A DNA stretch of 64,000 bases, taken from the NCBI GenBank assembly GCA_016704435.1, contig JADJAB010000009.1, forward strand, positions 114,071 through 178,070, in the 5' to 3' direction. The position numbers and the translations under genes were made by a program. This stretch comes from Rhodobacter sp. Its GTDB lineage: Bacteria; Pseudomonadota; Alphaproteobacteria; Rhodobacterales; Rhodobacteraceae. This document shows positions 8,124 to 15,928 of the stretch, piece by piece (within the stretch, counting starts at the first letter, position 1; every line of letters starts with the position of its first letter). The notes beneath the pieces were generated by a model. It was not told the DNA's origin. It did no database searches and saw nothing but the letters and a program-made list of their open reading frames with translations.

Positions 8124-9854
8124 ATGACCACCATCGATCAAGGAACAATCGGCTATGCCGGACCACAGGTCAGGTATCGCACCTGCCCGTTTACCGGCCG
8201 CCGCATCGAGCGCAGTGCCGAATTGCTGATCCGCGCCAATGCCGTCGCGGCAGTCGTCTTTCTTGCGGTCGGCGGCTTTTTCGGCCTGTTGGTTGCGCTG
8301 ACGCGCTGGCCGGCGGTGCAGTTGCTGCCGGCAGACTGGTTCTATCTGGTGCTGACCGGGCACGGCGCCAACGTGCTGCTGTTCTGGATCATCTTCTTCG
8401 AGATCGCGGTGCTCTATTTCGCTTCGGCGGTGATCCTGGGATCGCGCCTGGCGACGCCGCGATGGGCCTGGCTGGGTTTCGTGCTGATGATTGTCGGCGC
8501 GGTGATGGCCAACTACTCCGTGCTCAAGGGCGACTCGACGGTGATGTTCACCTCCTATCCGCCGATGATGGCCGAACACTGGTTCTACCTGTCGCTGATC
8601 GTCTTCGCGGTGGGGGCGCTGATCGGGGTCTTCGTGTTCTTCGGCACGCTTGTCGTGGCCAAGGACGAAAAGACCTATGACGGATCGGTGCCGCTGGTGA
8701 CATTTGGCGCCATTACCGCCGCCATCATCGCCGTGTTCACGCTGGCGGCCGGCGCGATCATCCTGGTCCCGACCTGGCTGTGGTCGCTTGGCTTCATCTC
8801 GGGCATCGACACGCTGATGTACAAGCTGGTGTGGTGGGGCATGGGCCATTCCAGCCAGCAGATCAACGTCGCGGCCCATATCTCGATCTGGTATGCGATC
8901 GCGGCCATGGTCGTGGGCGCCAAGCCGCTTTCCGAAAAGGTCAGCCGCTTTGCCTTCCTGATGTACATCCTGTTCCTGCAACTCGCCTCGGCGCACCACA
9001 TGCTGGCAGAGCCGGGGATGAGTTCGTCGTGGAAGATCATCAACACCAGCTACATGATGTATCTTGCCGTCATGGCCTCGATGATCCACGGCCTGACGGT
9101 GCCCGGCGCCATCGAGGCGGCGCAGCGCCGCAACGGCTATACCCGCGGCATGTTCGAATGGCTTACCAAGGCACCCTGGGGCAATCCGGCGTTTTCGGGG
9201 ATGTTCATGAGCCTGGTGATGTTCGGCTTCCTCGGCGGGATCACCGGCGTGATCCTGGGCACCGAGCAACTCAACGTGCTGATGCACAACACCATCTATG
9301 TGCCGGGCCATTTCCACGGCACCGTGGTTGCAGGGACAACGCTGGCCTTCATGGCGATGACCTATATCGTGGTGCCGCTGATCTTCCAGCGCGACATTAT
9401 CTGGCCGAGGCTGGCGAAATTGCAGCCCTATCTCTTCGGTATCGGCGCAGGGGGGATTTCGCTCTTCATGATGGGCGCCGGCACGCTGGGGGTTCCGCGC
9501 CGGCACTGGGACATCGCGCTGACCGACGCGGGGCATCCGTTCGAATTCGCGCCAGGCGCCTATCTGATGATGGGTCTCAACGGCATGTCGGCGATCCTTG
9601 CGGCGACTGGCGGGCTGCTGTTCGTGGTGCTCATCGTAGCTTCGGTGCTGGCTGGGCCGAAGCTGGACGGACCGGGTGCCAAGCTTGCGTTCCCGCTGCA
9701 TGACGGGGCCGCGCAGGCGGTGTCGGAATATGGCAGCGAGCCGCACTTCAAGCTGCCCGGCACGGTCATGCTGGTCTCGATCTTCTTTTTCACCTTCGTG
9801 CTCTACTACTTCGTGAACTGGAAGTATCTCTCCGACCTCTGGCTGTTCAACTAA
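8124..9854 (+). CDS. Heme-copper catalytic subunit I with Gln at the active-site Tyr position (candidate NO reductase)
   Basis: 576-aa, 12-14-helix catalytic subunit of the heme-copper superfamily. Ligand histidines are all present: His80 (TGHGAN) and His398 for the low-spin heme, His396 for the high-spin heme (PGHFHG), and His242, His291, His292 for CuB (GHSSQQ; SAHHML). H242-H291/292 spacing equals that of Thermus ba3 oxidase. In oxygen reductases the residue four after the first CuB His is the cross-linked Tyr (HPEVY/HPIVY); here it is Gln246. Loss of this Tyr is expected to disable four-electron O2 reduction and is typical of NO-reducing members. With a CuA subunit this fits the eNOR/sNOR-like groups. 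Exact family and activity are inference. Confidence 0.82.
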   Translation: MTTIDQGTIGYAGPQVRYRTCPFTGRRIERSAELLIRANAVAAVVFLAVGGFFGLLVALTRWPAVQLLPADWFYLVLTGHGANVLLFWIIFFEIAVLYFASAVILGSRLATPRWAWLGFVLMIVGAVMANYSVLKGDSTVMFTSYPPMMAEHWFYLSLIVFAVGALIGVFVFFGTLVVAKDEKTYDGSVPLVTFGAITAAIIAVFTLAAGAIILVPTWLWSLGFISGIDTLMYKLVWWGMGHSSQQINVAAHISIWYAIAAMVVGAKPLSEKVSRFAFLMYILFLQLASAHHMLAEPGMSSSWKIINTSYMMYLAVMASMIHGLTVPGAIEAAQRRNGYTRGMFEWLTKAPWGNPAFSGMFMSLVMFGFLGGITGVILGTEQLNVLMHNTIYVPGHFHGTVVAGTTLAFMAMTYIVVPLIFQRDIIWPRLAKLQPYLFGIGAGGISLFMMGAGTLGVPRRHWDIALTDAGHPFEFAPGAYLMMGLNGMSAILAATGGLLFVVLIVASVLAGPKLDGPGAKLAFPLHDGAAQAVSEYGSEPHFKLPGTVMLVSIFFFTFVLYYFVNWKYLSDLWLFN

Positions 9855-9872
9855 GACGGGAAGGACAGAGCC

Positions 9873-10754
9873 ATGCTTGCCGCCCTGAACATGACCGTCT
9901 CGATCCTCAAACTGCGGATCGGTGCCTTCATTGCGCTGGCAGCGCTTGTCGGCGTGATGACGGGGGGCGGCGAGCTTGGCACGGTCGAGGCGCTGGTCTT
10001 CGCACTTGCGGTTCTGGGCGCGTCCGGGGCGGCGGGTGGGTTCAACCAGTATTACGAGCGCGAGAGCGATCGCATGATGGCGCGAACTCACAACCGGCCA
10101 TTCGCCAGCGGCCTTCTGCAGGCCGGGGCGATATGGCCGGTGACTTTGCTGGCGCTGTTGGCCGCGGCGCTGGTGATGGCGTGGTCGGTCGGCGGGACGC
10201 TGGCGACTGTTCTGGTCTTTCTCGGCGCGCTGACCTATGGCGTGATCTACACCGTCTGGCTGAAGACCCGCACTGTCTGGAACGTCGTGATCGGCGGCGC
10301 GGCGGGCAGCTTTGCGGTTCTGGCCGGCGCTGCGGCTACGGCGCCGCATTTCGACCCGGTCATCGGCCCGGTCCCGCTGATCCTTGCCGCGGTGCTGTTT
10401 CTGTGGACTCCACCGCATTTCTGGAGCCTTGCCGTTGTCCGCGGCGAGGATTACCGCCGTGCGCACATTCCGATGCTGCCCGTGGTGACCGAGCACGAGG
10501 TCTGGGGGCCAGTGATCTTCAGCCATGTCGCGACGCTGGTTGCTCTGTCGCTGATGCCGCTGTGGTTCGGCATGGGCTGGGTCTATGCTCTTTTCGCAGT
10601 GGCGGGGGGCGTTCCATTCCTCCTGGCGGCCTGGCGCCTGATGCACGATCCCGCTCGGGCGGTGGCCATGCGGACCTTCCGCGCATCGCTCGCCCAGTTC
10701 GCCCTGCTTTCGGCCGGGGTTGTCCTCGACGAGGCCTCGCGATGGGCGTTCTGA
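9873..10754 (+). CDS. cyoE: Heme O synthase (protoheme IX farnesyltransferase)
   Basis: 293-aa UbiA-superfamily membrane prenyltransferase that adds a farnesyl group to heme B to make heme O. The two Asp/Arg motifs are clear: NQYYERESDRMMARTHNRP at about residues 54-72 and the YTVWLKTRTVWNVVIGG block at about 125-141, with WTPPHFWSLA between later helices. About nine hydrophobic segments fit the family. It lies 18 bases after subunit I and overlaps senC by 13 bases. A dedicated copy here, with no heme A synthase in the cluster, suggests heme O (or heme A from elsewhere) in the neighbouring enzyme. ctaB is an equivalent name. Confidence 0.9.
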   Translation: MLAALNMTVSILKLRIGAFIALAALVGVMTGGGELGTVEALVFALAVLGASGAAGGFNQYYERESDRMMARTHNRPFASGLLQAGAIWPVTLLALLAAALVMAWSVGGTLATVLVFLGALTYGVIYTVWLKTRTVWNVVIGGAAGSFAVLAGAAATAPHFDPVIGPVPLILAAVLFLWTPPHFWSLAVVRGEDYRRAHIPMLPVVTEHEVWGPVIFSHVATLVALSLMPLWFGMGWVYALFAVAGGVPFLLAAWRLMHDPARAVAMRTFRASLAQFALLSAGVVLDEASRWAF

Positions 10755-11545
10755 GCTGGTCGTCGTACCTGCTCTGCGCCCTGGCGCTGATCGGCACGGC
10801 GCAGGCACAAACGACAGACCAGCCCGATGCTCTGCCCGATGTCCTGGATGCAAAGCAGGTCTACGAAATCAGTCAGGCCGCGATCGGGCGCGAAGTGGGG
10901 GCGCATGTCTTGCGCGACCAGACCGGCGCGCCGCTGGCGCTGGCCGATCTGCGCGGCCGACCGCTGGTGATCTCGCTGGTCTACACCAGTTGCAGTTCGA
11001 TCTGTCCGGTGACCACCGATCGTGTGCACGATGCGGTGGAAGATGCCCACGCGGTGCTGGGAGAGGGCAGTTTCGCGGTCCTGACCTTTGGCTTCGACGC
11101 CAGCAGTGACAAACCGGCGCAGTTGCGCGCCTTTGCAATCTCGCACGGCATCAACCGGCTGGACGACTGGTATCTGGCCAGCGCCGACCCTGAGACGACC
11201 GAGGCGCTGTTGCAGGACCTGGGATTCAGCTGGCGCGACGCTGCCGGCGGCTTCGACCATCCCAGCCAGACCACCATCCTCGACGCCGAGGGCCGCGTCT
11301 ATCGCCAGGTCTACGGAGAGGACTTCCCGCTGCCGGTGTTCATGACCCCGCTCAAGGAACTCGTGCTTGGCCGCACGACTGTTTCGGTCGCGCCCGCAGA
11401 TCTGTGGAACAGGCTGACCTTCCTGTGCACCGTCTACAATCCGCTGACCCGCGCCTATCGCTTTGACTGGCATTCTTTTCGGTATCTTCTTTGGTGCCGT
11501 CTCACTTCTGCTGACTGGGCTGATCATCGTTCGGCTCTGGCTTGA
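10742..11545 (+). CDS. SCO1/SenC copper chaperone; C-terminus frameshifted
   Basis: Thioredoxin-fold SCO/SenC protein that delivers copper to the CuA site of subunit II. The ATG at 10742 gives a signal peptide ending TAQAQ. Copper ligands are Cys84 and Cys88 (TSCSSICP) and His173 (FDHPSQ). As read it ends at 11545 with an unlikely tail after YRFDWHSF. In the next frame from about 11469 the sequence reads ILFGIFFGAVSLLLTGLIIV and ends at TGA 11613-11615, which overlaps the next ATG by ATGA. That is the expected C-terminal membrane anchor, so one base is probably missing near 11470. The true product would be about 290 aa. Confidence 0.82.
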   Translation: MGVLSWSSYLLCALALIGTAQAQTTDQPDALPDVLDAKQVYEISQAAIGREVGAHVLRDQTGAPLALADLRGRPLVISLVYTSCSSICPVTTDRVHDAVEDAHAVLGEGSFAVLTFGFDASSDKPAQLRAFAISHGINRLDDWYLASADPETTEALLQDLGFSWRDAAGGFDHPSQTTILDAEGRVYRQVYGEDFPLPVFMTPLKELVLGRTTVSVAPADLWNRLTFLCTVYNPLTRAYRFDWHSFRYLLWCRLTSADWADHRSALA

Positions 11546-11611
11546 AAAGCGGCGCGCAAAGCGGCAAGTCGGCCTGTTACGCCCGGCAAGAACAGCGGAT
11601 GACATGATGCG

Positions 11612-13014
11612 ATGACGGGAATACGGGCTACGCTGAAGCGTGGTTTTGATCGGTTGGAGCGCCCTCTGGACAAGCTGTTCGGGGCCGACTGGAATCCGCT
11701 TTCCAATCTGGGGCCGCTGGGCTGGTTCCTGTTCTGGGTCGTTGCCGCCACCGGCATCTATCTGTTCATCTTCTTCGATACCGGCGTGGTCAATGCCTAT
11801 CAGTCGGTCGAATGGCTGAGCGAGACCCATTGGTTCCACGCTGGTGTGGCGCGCAGCCTGCACCGATACGCCTCGGATCTGTTGGTTGTGGTCATGCTGG
11901 TGCATCTGCTGCGGGAATGGTCGTTTGACCGCTATCGCGGGCGGCGCTGGTTTTCCTGGATCACCGGGGTGCCGGTGATCTGGTTTGTCTACATGTCCGG
12001 CATCACCGGCTATTGGCTGGTCTGGGACAAACTGGCGCAATATGTGGCGCTGACGACCACGGAACTGCTCGACGCACTGCCGTTCTTCGCCGAGCCGATT
12101 GCGCGCAATTTCCTGACGCCGGAAAGCCTGTCGGGACGTTTTTTCACGCTACTGGTCTTCTTGCACATCGCCATTCCGCTGATGCTGCTGTTGATGATGT
12201 GGATCCACATCCAGCGCATCACCTCGGCGCGCACCAAACCGCCGCGCGGGTTGAGCGTGCTGACCCTGGCGGCCCTGGTGATCGTGTCCTTCGCGATGCC
12301 GGCGCCGCTGGAGGGGCCAGCGGATCTGTCCACCATACCGGCCAGCGTCGGGCTCGACTGGTTCATCCTCGGGCTTTATCCGGTGATCGACCTGGTGCCG
12401 CCGTCGGTGATCTGGACCGGGGCGCTGCTGATCACGATTCTGCTCATCGGCCTGCCCTGGCTGCCGCCGCGCAAGGAGGCAGGGGCGGCGCAGGTGTTCC
12501 TTGATTTCTGCAACGGCTGCACCCGTTGCGAGGCCGATTGCCCCTACACCGCCATCACCATGGTGCCGCGCAGCGACGGCGCTCCATTCCCGCAAGAGGC
12601 AAAGGTCGACCCGGACAAATGCGTGGCCTGCGGCATCTGCATGGGCTCGTGCCCCTCGTCCACCCCGTTCCGGCGCTCCGGTCCGCTGATCACAGGCATC
12701 GATCTGCCCGGCCGCACGCTGGAGCAGGTGCGCGCCGAGGTCATCGCCGCCGCCGCCGATCTTTCGGGGCAAGGCCGGGTGATGACCATCGCCTGCGAAC
12801 ACGGCGCAGCCGGCACGCCCGAGAAGGGCCGCGTGATCCTGCCTTGCGTGGCGATGGCGCCGCCTTCACTGTTCGACTTCATCCTGAGCCTGACATTCAT
12901 GACTTTTCCGAGCGCGTTGCGGCCTTGGGGCCGATGCCGAAAAGGACCTCGCTTGATGCCGACAGCGCAGGGACGCCAGACCTGGATGCGGCCGCCGGGG
13001 GCAACCCGGCATGA
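11612..13014 (+). CDS. Diheme cytochrome b / 2x[4Fe-4S] ferredoxin fusion, C-terminus damaged
   Basis: Membrane protein combining a bc1/b6-like cytochrome b (heme ligands His84-x13-His98 and His185-x13-His199; about seven helices to residue 285) with a cytoplasmic bacterial-type ferredoxin (CxxCxxCxxxCP from Cys300 and again near residue 340). A start of an MvhD-like iron-sulfur domain follows (VMTIACEHGA, LPCVAMAPPSLFDFILS). After about 12890 the frame shifts: RVAALGPMPKRTSLD in another frame ends at TGA 13012-13014, overlapping the next ATG. The open frame as read runs on to 13153 with implausible sequence. Part of the MvhD-like domain seems lost. It may pass electrons from a soluble donor or quinol to the neighbouring enzyme. 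Confidence 0.75.
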
Positions 13015-13514
13015 AGGGGCGCCTGCATCATCTGGCGATGGGCGGCATCGTGACCCTCCTGCTCAGCCTCGGCGTCGCCTGGCTGTCGGCGGCGCCTGCC
13101 TGGCAAAGCGTGCCCGAAGACATGGCCCTGTTGCGCCTGAGCTTCACCCATAGCGGCGACCGCAGCGCCAGTTGTCGTGACAGGACACCCGAAGAACTGG
13201 CCAAGCTGCCGCCGAACATGCGCGCGAACCAGGTTTGCGACCGCAGGCGGCCGCCGATCTATGTCGAACTGGAAGTTGACGGCACGCTGATCTATGCTGC
13301 AGAAAGCCCGCCATCGGGCCTTGCCGGAAGCGGCCCGTCACGCCTCTACGAACGCCTGCTGTTGCCCGCGGGCGAGCATGATCTGACGGTGCGGATGCGC
13401 GACAACCCCGCAACTGACGCGTTCGGCTATGAGGCGACGCGCAAAGTCGATCTGAAACCCGGGCAAAGCTTCGTGATCGACTTCCAGAAGGACAGCGGTT
13501 TTGTCTTCGATTGA
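13011..13514 (+). CDS. Exported or membrane-anchored protein of unknown function
   Basis: 167 aa with one N-terminal hydrophobic helix (about residues 9-28) and a soluble domain outside the cytoplasm. Two Cys (CRDRTPEELAKLPPNMRANQVCDRR region, residues about 57-79) could form a disulfide or bind a metal. The rest looks beta-rich (YVELEVDGTLIY, YERLLLPAGEHDLTVRM). ATGA overlap with the gene before it and the hemerythrin gene just after it make it a member of the respiratory operon. I do not recognise a named family; a role in assembly or stability of the heme-copper complex is a guess from position. Confidence 0.75.
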   Translation: MKGRLHHLAMGGIVTLLLSLGVAWLSAAPAWQSVPEDMALLRLSFTHSGDRSASCRDRTPEELAKLPPNMRANQVCDRRRPPIYVELEVDGTLIYAAESPPSGLAGSGPSRLYERLLLPAGEHDLTVRMRDNPATDAFGYEATRKVDLKPGQSFVIDFQKDSGFVFD

Positions 13515-13531
13515 AGGGGAAGGACTCCGAC

Positions 13532-13939
13532 ATGGCACCCATTGAATGGAAACCGGAATACAGCGTCGGCAATCCGTCGGTCGATCACGAGCATCAGGAA
13601 CTGGTCGACCTTGTCAACCAGACCGCGTCGGCAATTGTCGACCGCCAGCCCGAGGCCGACATCCAGAGCTGCTTTGGCGATCTGTTGCGCGCCATCTCGG
13701 CACATTTCGCCCTCGAAGAGCAGCAGATGAAAGCCCATGGCTATGATCAGCGCGCCCCGCACAAGGACGATCACGAACGCCTTCTGGACGACCTGCGCGA
13801 CCTCATGGAGGGCGACGCGGCATCACCGGACCAGACCGCCGAGCGATTGGCAAAGACCCTGGAAGCCTGGTTCAGCAATCACTTCAAGATCCATGATTCT
13901 CGTCTTCACAAGCGCCTGGGCCCTCATCCGCATTCCTGA
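13532..13939 (+). CDS. Bacteriohemerythrin
   Basis: 135-aa single-domain hemerythrin with a non-heme di-iron site that binds O2 or NO. The ligand pattern is visible: His in VDHEHQELVDL, HFALEEQQM (H-x3-E), HKDDHERLLDDL (H-x3-H) and WFSNHFKIHDSRL (H-x4-D). The ATG at 13532 is preferred over TTG at 13511 because AGGGGAAGGA precedes it and the family starts with a short IEW segment. As last gene of the FNR-controlled operon it may deliver or scavenge O2/NO at the enzyme, or detoxify NO. Several hemerythrins (YtfE/DnrN types) work in NO stress, but this one lacks their extra domain. Confidence 0.88.
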   Translation: MAPIEWKPEYSVGNPSVDHEHQELVDLVNQTASAIVDRQPEADIQSCFGDLLRAISAHFALEEQQMKAHGYDQRAPHKDDHERLLDDLRDLMEGDAASPDQTAERLAKTLEAWFSNHFKIHDSRLHKRLGPHPHS

Positions 13940-14386
13940 TCGACAGCGCCCAAGGATTTCCGCACCATCATGCGGAATGTCGGGGATTCCAATACCCTGA
14001 CACACCCACGGCAGCGTGCTCGACTTTGAACCATCGTCTTGCACTGAGTTGAATATTCCGGATTGCACGGACGGGATTTTCGTGGCGCGACCTGCCCGAT
14101 GAATTCGGCTGCTCGCGACCGTCCGGCGGGAAATCGATCCACCTCTGCGTCAAAGGCGCGATCCTGCCCAATCCGCTCCCTCGATACTGATCGTCCGCCG
14201 CATCGGACGGCTCCGGCGCTTGCTTCACAAGAGAGTTGATCGGCCGGGAGGGGCAAATGCACGCAAGAAAAACGAACGATTCTTTCAGCGATCTCCATGC
14301 CTTGCAGGTCCTGCCCTCAGCCAGGGCGTGAAAGGCGCGCAACAAGGCCAGATCGGAACCCTCCGGAAGCGTCCGACGTCCCGGTC
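13940..14386. other. Gene-free stretch with a possible IS5-type trace
   Basis: 447 bases between the hemerythrin and the mttB-like gene (convergent). No convincing gene is seen. On the plus strand at 14083-14109 one frame reads WRDLPDEFG, the motif near the N-terminus of IS5-family transposases, but the surrounding frame does not extend the match, so this may be a tiny relic or chance. No clear T-tract terminator is visible on either strand. Confidence 0.35.
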
Positions 14387-15892
14387 TCAGCCGGCATCCA
14401 CGGCTTTTTCGGTGGTGCGCGTCACGATCTCGGCAAAGGCTGCGCGCAGATCCTCGGGCAGGGCGGCGGGCGGCGGTGCGTTGATGCGCTTTGCAAGATC
14501 GAGACTGATCCGCTGGGACAGATCCCGGTCCGGCAGGTCGGTGGTCGACAAGGGCTCGAACCGGCCCAGATAGGCGCTTGGCCAACTGACCTCGCGGCAA
14601 TGGCTGGCAGTGTGCAACTCGCCCAGGAAATTGCCGTGCGGACCGACGGCGCGCAGGGCGTCCAGCGCCATCGACTCGTCATCCACCGCACCGTCGCGCC
14701 ACATGCTGCGCAGCATCCCGGCCATCTCGTTGCCCATCAGAAGGCCATGCAGCGAATAGGTGACGCCGTTGTCCGACAGGCCCAGATAGTCGCAGGTCGC
14801 CGGGCGGGTGTAGAAATGCTGCATCATCATGGCAGACATCTCCCACACCGCGTCCTGGCTGAACCGCCGCGCCCGCACCCGCCCGCCGATCCCGGTCAGA
14901 TGCGGCAGGCCCAGGGAGCGGCGGATCTGGCAGACCATCTGCTCGGCCAGCAGCACCTGCGGGGTACTGCCGATCGCGCCGGTCGCCGCCTCCATGAAAT
15001 AGGAGATCGAGCCGCCGATGCAGAACGCCCCCGGCACTGCCACCTGGGCCAGGACCATCGCGGCGAAGTCGGTGGCCAGCGAATGCAGGACGCAGCCCGC
15101 GGTGGTGATCGGCGAGGTGGCGCCGCCAAAGGATACCGTGCCCACCCCCACCGGCACCCCGGCGCGCGCCGCGATCAGGATCTGCTCGACATGGCCCTTG
15201 GCATAGGCAACCGGCAAGGGCGTGACCAGATGCAGGAAATACGGCCTTGCGGCAAGTTCTGCCCGCCCGCCGCGCAGAAGGGCGGCCATTTCTATCACCG
15301 CTTCGAGCGAGGCGGTGAATTCGCACAGATACTCCAGCGGTTTCGTGGTGTTTTCGGTCAGGCAGACAAATTCGCCGATCTCGCCCGCCAGGGTGGAGTT
15401 GGGGGTATCCTTGCAGGCCACGCAGACTGCATCGATATTGGGCAAGCCATCGGCAATGCGGGTGATCAGCGCAAGATCGTCGCGCGTGCTGTCGCGGGTC
15501 TTGCCACTGACCGGGTCGATGATCCTGATGCAGGTCATGCCGGGCATGAACCAGGTATGCTCAGTGTCAATAGTGATGCCGGTGTCCCCGGCACGGTTCC
15601 AGATCTTGGTGCCTTTGGCGCAGCTTGCCAGCGCTGCGCGCACGAGGGCGGCCGGAAACCGGATCACCCCGTCGGGGCACACCGAGCAGCCCGCCGCGGC
15701 CAGAAGCTGGTCGGCCTCGCTGCCCGGCTCGAACCGGATGCCGACATCGCCCATCAGGGCAATCGCCTCGGTGATCAGCCGCGCGACCTGCGCCGGGGTC
15801 AGCGGTTCATAGGGGCGGGTGTTCGTCCCGTGCGCACCGATGTCGATAGGGGCGGCATTGGCCTGTTGTTTTCTGAGTGGCGAGCGTCGCAT
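14387..15892 (-). CDS. MttB-family (trimethylamine methyltransferase-like) protein, copy 1
   Basis: 501-aa member of the MttB superfamily, which moves methyl groups from quaternary or tertiary amines to a corrinoid protein. It shares with copy 2 (17951-19453) the blocks HTWFMPGMTC, ADGLPNIDAVCVACKD, GEIGEF, ENTTKPLEYLCE, PYFLHLVTPLPV and RPATCDYLG. There is no in-frame amber codon, so it is not the pyrrolysine enzyme for trimethylamine; non-Pyl members act on glycine betaine, proline betaine, carnitine and similar substrates. It ends an operon copy 2 - flavoprotein - copy 1. No corrinoid protein or its activator is in the window, so the methyl acceptor must be encoded elsewhere. Confidence 0.85.
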   Translation of the reverse strand: MRRSPLRKQQANAAPIDIGAHGTNTRPYEPLTPAQVARLITEAIALMGDVGIRFEPGSEADQLLAAAGCSVCPDGVIRFPAALVRAALASCAKGTKIWNRAGDTGITIDTEHTWFMPGMTCIRIIDPVSGKTRDSTRDDLALITRIADGLPNIDAVCVACKDTPNSTLAGEIGEFVCLTENTTKPLEYLCEFTASLEAVIEMAALLRGGRAELAARPYFLHLVTPLPVAYAKGHVEQILIAARAGVPVGVGTVSFGGATSPITTAGCVLHSLATDFAAMVLAQVAVPGAFCIGGSISYFMEAATGAIGSTPQVLLAEQMVCQIRRSLGLPHLTGIGGRVRARRFSQDAVWEMSAMMMQHFYTRPATCDYLGLSDNGVTYSLHGLLMGNEMAGMLRSMWRDGAVDDESMALDALRAVGPHGNFLGELHTASHCREVSWPSAYLGRFEPLSTTDLPDRDLSQRISLDLAKRINAPPPAALPEDLRAAFAEIVTRTTEKAVDAG

Positions 15893-15928
15893 CTGTTACC
15901 TCGGGATCTGAGTCATCGGGTGCGGCGT

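Noticed and set aside
8124..9854. Calling subunit I an ordinary ba3-type cytochrome c oxidase
   Set aside because: The cross-linked active-site Tyr (four residues after the first CuB His) is Gln, which is incompatible with the known oxygen-reduction mechanism.
8088..10853. A 900-residue open frame on the minus strand opposite subunit I and heme O synthase
   Set aside because: It is an antisense shadow of GC-rich membrane genes; its His/Arg/Asp-rich composition matches no protein and the sense genes have full family motifs.
14083..14109. A firm IS5-family annotation
   Set aside because: Only nine residues match and the frame does not extend, so it is kept as a low-confidence trace.
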